Shown here in pieces: positions 24,285 to 25,947 of a DNA stretch of 25,947 nt. The position numbers were made by a program, and so were the translations under genes. The DNA is taken from NCBI GenBank assembly GCA_038154685.1, contig JAYPYW010000045.1, forward strand, positions 1 to 25,947. The letters are read 5' to 3'. How positions within the stretch are numbered: the first letter of the stretch is position 1; every line of letters starts with the position of its first letter. The stretch is from GCA-002722245 sp038154685 (GTDB taxonomy: Bacteria > Bacteroidota > Bacteroidia > Flavobacteriales_C > GCA-002722245). A model generated the notes under the pieces. That model was not told the DNA's origin and made no database searches. It was given only the letters and a program-made list of their open reading frames with translations.

Positions 24285-25947
24285 ATGAAGCAAAATGCCC
24301 TTATTTATCTTATTTGCTCATGTTTTTTCTCCTTTGCTCAAGAAGAAAAACAAATCAAGGATGCTCCTTTACAAAACTTCAACATAAGTGGTAATTATAG
24401 ATTTTATGCTCAACATAGGATTTTTAACGATCCCTACATCATTGGAACTGATAATGGAAATACCCAAACAATAAATGGGAGATCAATATTAATTGGAGAC
24501 GCATCTCAATTACCAGAATTAACTTTAAACATTAGTGGGAATCCCACAAATAAAGTTGCCTTCGGAACAGATTTAGTTGTTTGGAATCAAAATAACGGGA
24601 ACTTCGATTATTATAGAAGTCTACAATTAGGAATAAACCTCTACGGTAGTTTCAAAACTAAAAAAACATCAGTAAACATCAGAACAGGCGGTATATTCTG
24701 GCACGAAATCAGTCCGCTGACATTTGGTTCCTTTTATGGATACAATCGTTTTAGTGTGTTTGAGAGAAATCCTTGGGACCCGCAAACAAGAAATGTTGTC
24801 GATCGATACTCCAATTATTATGAAGAAGGGAATATAAACCAAGATACAAGATGGGCGAATCAGGCTATTCAGGGAATTATAATTGACAGTGAATTTCCAA
24901 AACGAATAAACCTAAACCTAATTTACGGAAGAGCTCAAAATACTGGTTCAAATTTCCTAAACCCGAGCTTTATATCCAATACAAACATGTATCAGAACAC
25001 AATTCCAAATTATGTTTTTGGAGGAGCTTTAAGTAAAGAATTTAAGTCTTTCAAAGCAGCTATAAACAACTACAATAGAATTTCATTCAGTGATACTTTA
25101 GCTTTAAAAGCAATAACAAATCACATTGTAACATCTAGTGTAGATTATAATTCAAAAAAATTATCATTTAGCAGCGAAATAGGTATAGGTAAATATGAAG
25201 ATGAGTTCACTCCAGAAAATATTGGCTGGGGTGAGTTAGCCTCCATAAAAGTTAATACCAAGAAAAACCTAACCTTTTTACCATTACAAATTCACACATA
25301 TAGAATTAGTGAAAAAGTAGTAAATAACAATTCTATCTTCATAAACTCTTCAATAAACCAAGCGCAGTCAGCAGCTTCATCCGGCCCATCAAGTGTTGGC
25401 TCAAATGGCGTATTACAACAAACAGGAAGTGGAATTCTGCCCATGGGGCAACTAGCTAATAATCGGCAAGGGTTTGATTTAAGCACCAATTTCAAATTCA
25501 AATCTTTTCAATTTATCATAGGAAATAGTATTGCCAAAGAAATCAAAAAAATCGGCAACCAAATAAGTTACAATCATTTGAATGGTCTAACAATGTCAAG
25601 ATTTTGGAGATGGTCTTTCCCATCAGGCGTTGGCCCTTACCAGAAAAAAAATGTAGTTTATCGCTCGGTTTATGAATCAATTATACTAACTCAAACTGAC
25701 AACAACGGCAACTTAACATTCCACAAATTTTTTAATACAGCTGAGTTACAATTGAAATACAAGCTTAATTTATTTAAAAAACAGATGTATTTTTTTTATT
25801 TGAGTTCATTCAACTCAGTTCAAGATAAGCTATCAGCATTTACAATCATTAATGAAAAAGCTTTACTAAGAGTTTACAATCACCAAATTGAAAATTATTA
25901 CCAAATAAATAAAAACATAATTCTCACTCAATACGTAGGTATTGAAC
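24285..25947 (+). CDS. Outer-membrane beta-barrel protein (porin-like), partial
   Basis: The frame opens at ATG 24285 and is still open at the right edge, giving 554 residues. A signal peptide (MKQNALIYLICSCFFSFA, cut before QEEKQ) is followed by mature sequence with alternating polar and aromatic strands, frequent Asn, Tyr, Phe and Ser, and short turns (for example NFNISGNYRFYAQHRIF and IKVNTKKNLTFLPLQIHTYR). A Ser/Gly-rich insert lies at about 360-385 (SAASSGPSSVGSNG). There is no TonB box or plug like SusC, so a passive porin or sugar-binding barrel is more likely. It starts one base after the symporter stop (TAA-A-ATG) and is certainly co-transcribed with it. I do not recognise a named family. 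Confidence 0.82.
   Translation, partial: MKQNALIYLICSCFFSFAQEEKQIKDAPLQNFNISGNYRFYAQHRIFNDPYIIGTDNGNTQTINGRSILIGDASQLPELTLNISGNPTNKVAFGTDLVVWNQNNGNFDYYRSLQLGINLYGSFKTKKTSVNIRTGGIFWHEISPLTFGSFYGYNRFSVFERNPWDPQTRNVVDRYSNYYEEGNINQDTRWANQAIQGIIIDSEFPKRINLNLIYGRAQNTGSNFLNPSFISNTNMYQNTIPNYVFGGALSKEFKSFKAAINNYNRISFSDTLALKAITNHIVTSSVDYNSKKLSFSSEIGIGKYEDEFTPENIGWGELASIKVNTKKNLTFLPLQIHTYRISEKVVNNNSIFINSSINQAQSAASSGPSSVGSNGVLQQTGSGILPMGQLANNRQGFDLSTNFKFKSFQFIIGNSIAKEIKKIGNQISYNHLNGLTMSRFWRWSFPSGVGPYQKKNVVYRSVYESIILTQTDNNGNLTFHKFFNTAELQLKYKLNLFKKQMYFFYLSSFNSVQDKLSAFTIINEKALLRVYNHQIENYYQINKNIILTQYVGIE

Noticed and set aside
22640..25947. Polysaccharide utilisation locus
   Set aside because: No SusC, SusD or glycoside hydrolase gene is visible; only a symporter and a partial barrel.

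Overview
The window reads as chromosomal DNA of a marine-type Flavobacteriales member (phylum Bacteroidota). The sequence is AT-rich. One secreted protein has a C-terminal type IX secretion (T9SS) sorting domain, and there is a PorE-like OmpA/PD40 protein. Large FHA-like/ABCG-type transporters are typical of the phylum. Several genes are preceded by the Bacteroidota promoter pattern TTG-N17-23-TAnnTTTG. I see no rRNA, tRNA, CRISPR, transposase or phage gene.

Layout. (1) Bases 1-1310, minus strand: a tightly coupled three-gene operon made of a DUF4259 protein, a tail-anchored zinc ribbon and a ureohydrolase-fold protein cut by the window edge. The two junctions are ATGA overlaps. (2) 1389-4461, plus: two GT2 glycosyltransferases. 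The second is fused to a membrane/Rossmann module and a truncated sugar-phosphate-transferase-like domain. (3) 4527-8053, plus: a 2-oxoacid dehydrogenase E2 and a large TPR-PD40-OmpA periplasmic/outer-membrane protein with a strong terminator. (4) 8161-11000: a small MreB-fragment-like protein, a WYL regulator, thiol peroxidase Tpx, a 300-base intergenic region holding two nested inverted repeats, and a YkgJ cysteine-cluster protein. (5) 11045-13285: a GT-C-like membrane protein with C-terminal TPRs. (6) 13453-19530, minus: DUF445 protein, 2[4Fe-4S] ferredoxin, a J-domain membrane protein, a MORN-repeat protein and a 1172-residue ABC transporter. The last two form an operon. (7) 19629-22456: a GT4 glycosyltransferase, a 2-oxoglutarate/Fe(II) dioxygenase and a small T9SS cargo protein. 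(8) 22640 to the end, plus: a vSGLT-like Na+/sugar symporter followed after one base by an outer-membrane beta-barrel protein cut by the window edge.

How the genes fit together. Most are housekeeping or envelope functions: surface polysaccharide synthesis (three glycosyltransferases and a GT-C enzyme), envelope anchoring (OmpA/PD40), redox defence (Tpx), electron transfer (ferredoxin) and sugar import (symporter plus probable porin). I found no obvious defence island. The most unusual items are the metal-ligand-less ureohydrolase in its coupled operon, the GT2 fused to a gutted phosphoglycosyl-transferase domain, the stand-alone MreB-subdomain protein, the TMTC-like GT-C/TPR protein, and the nested inverted repeat. 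In several genes a TTG that could be taken as the start lies inside a promoter -7 box, so I moved those starts to the downstream ATG.
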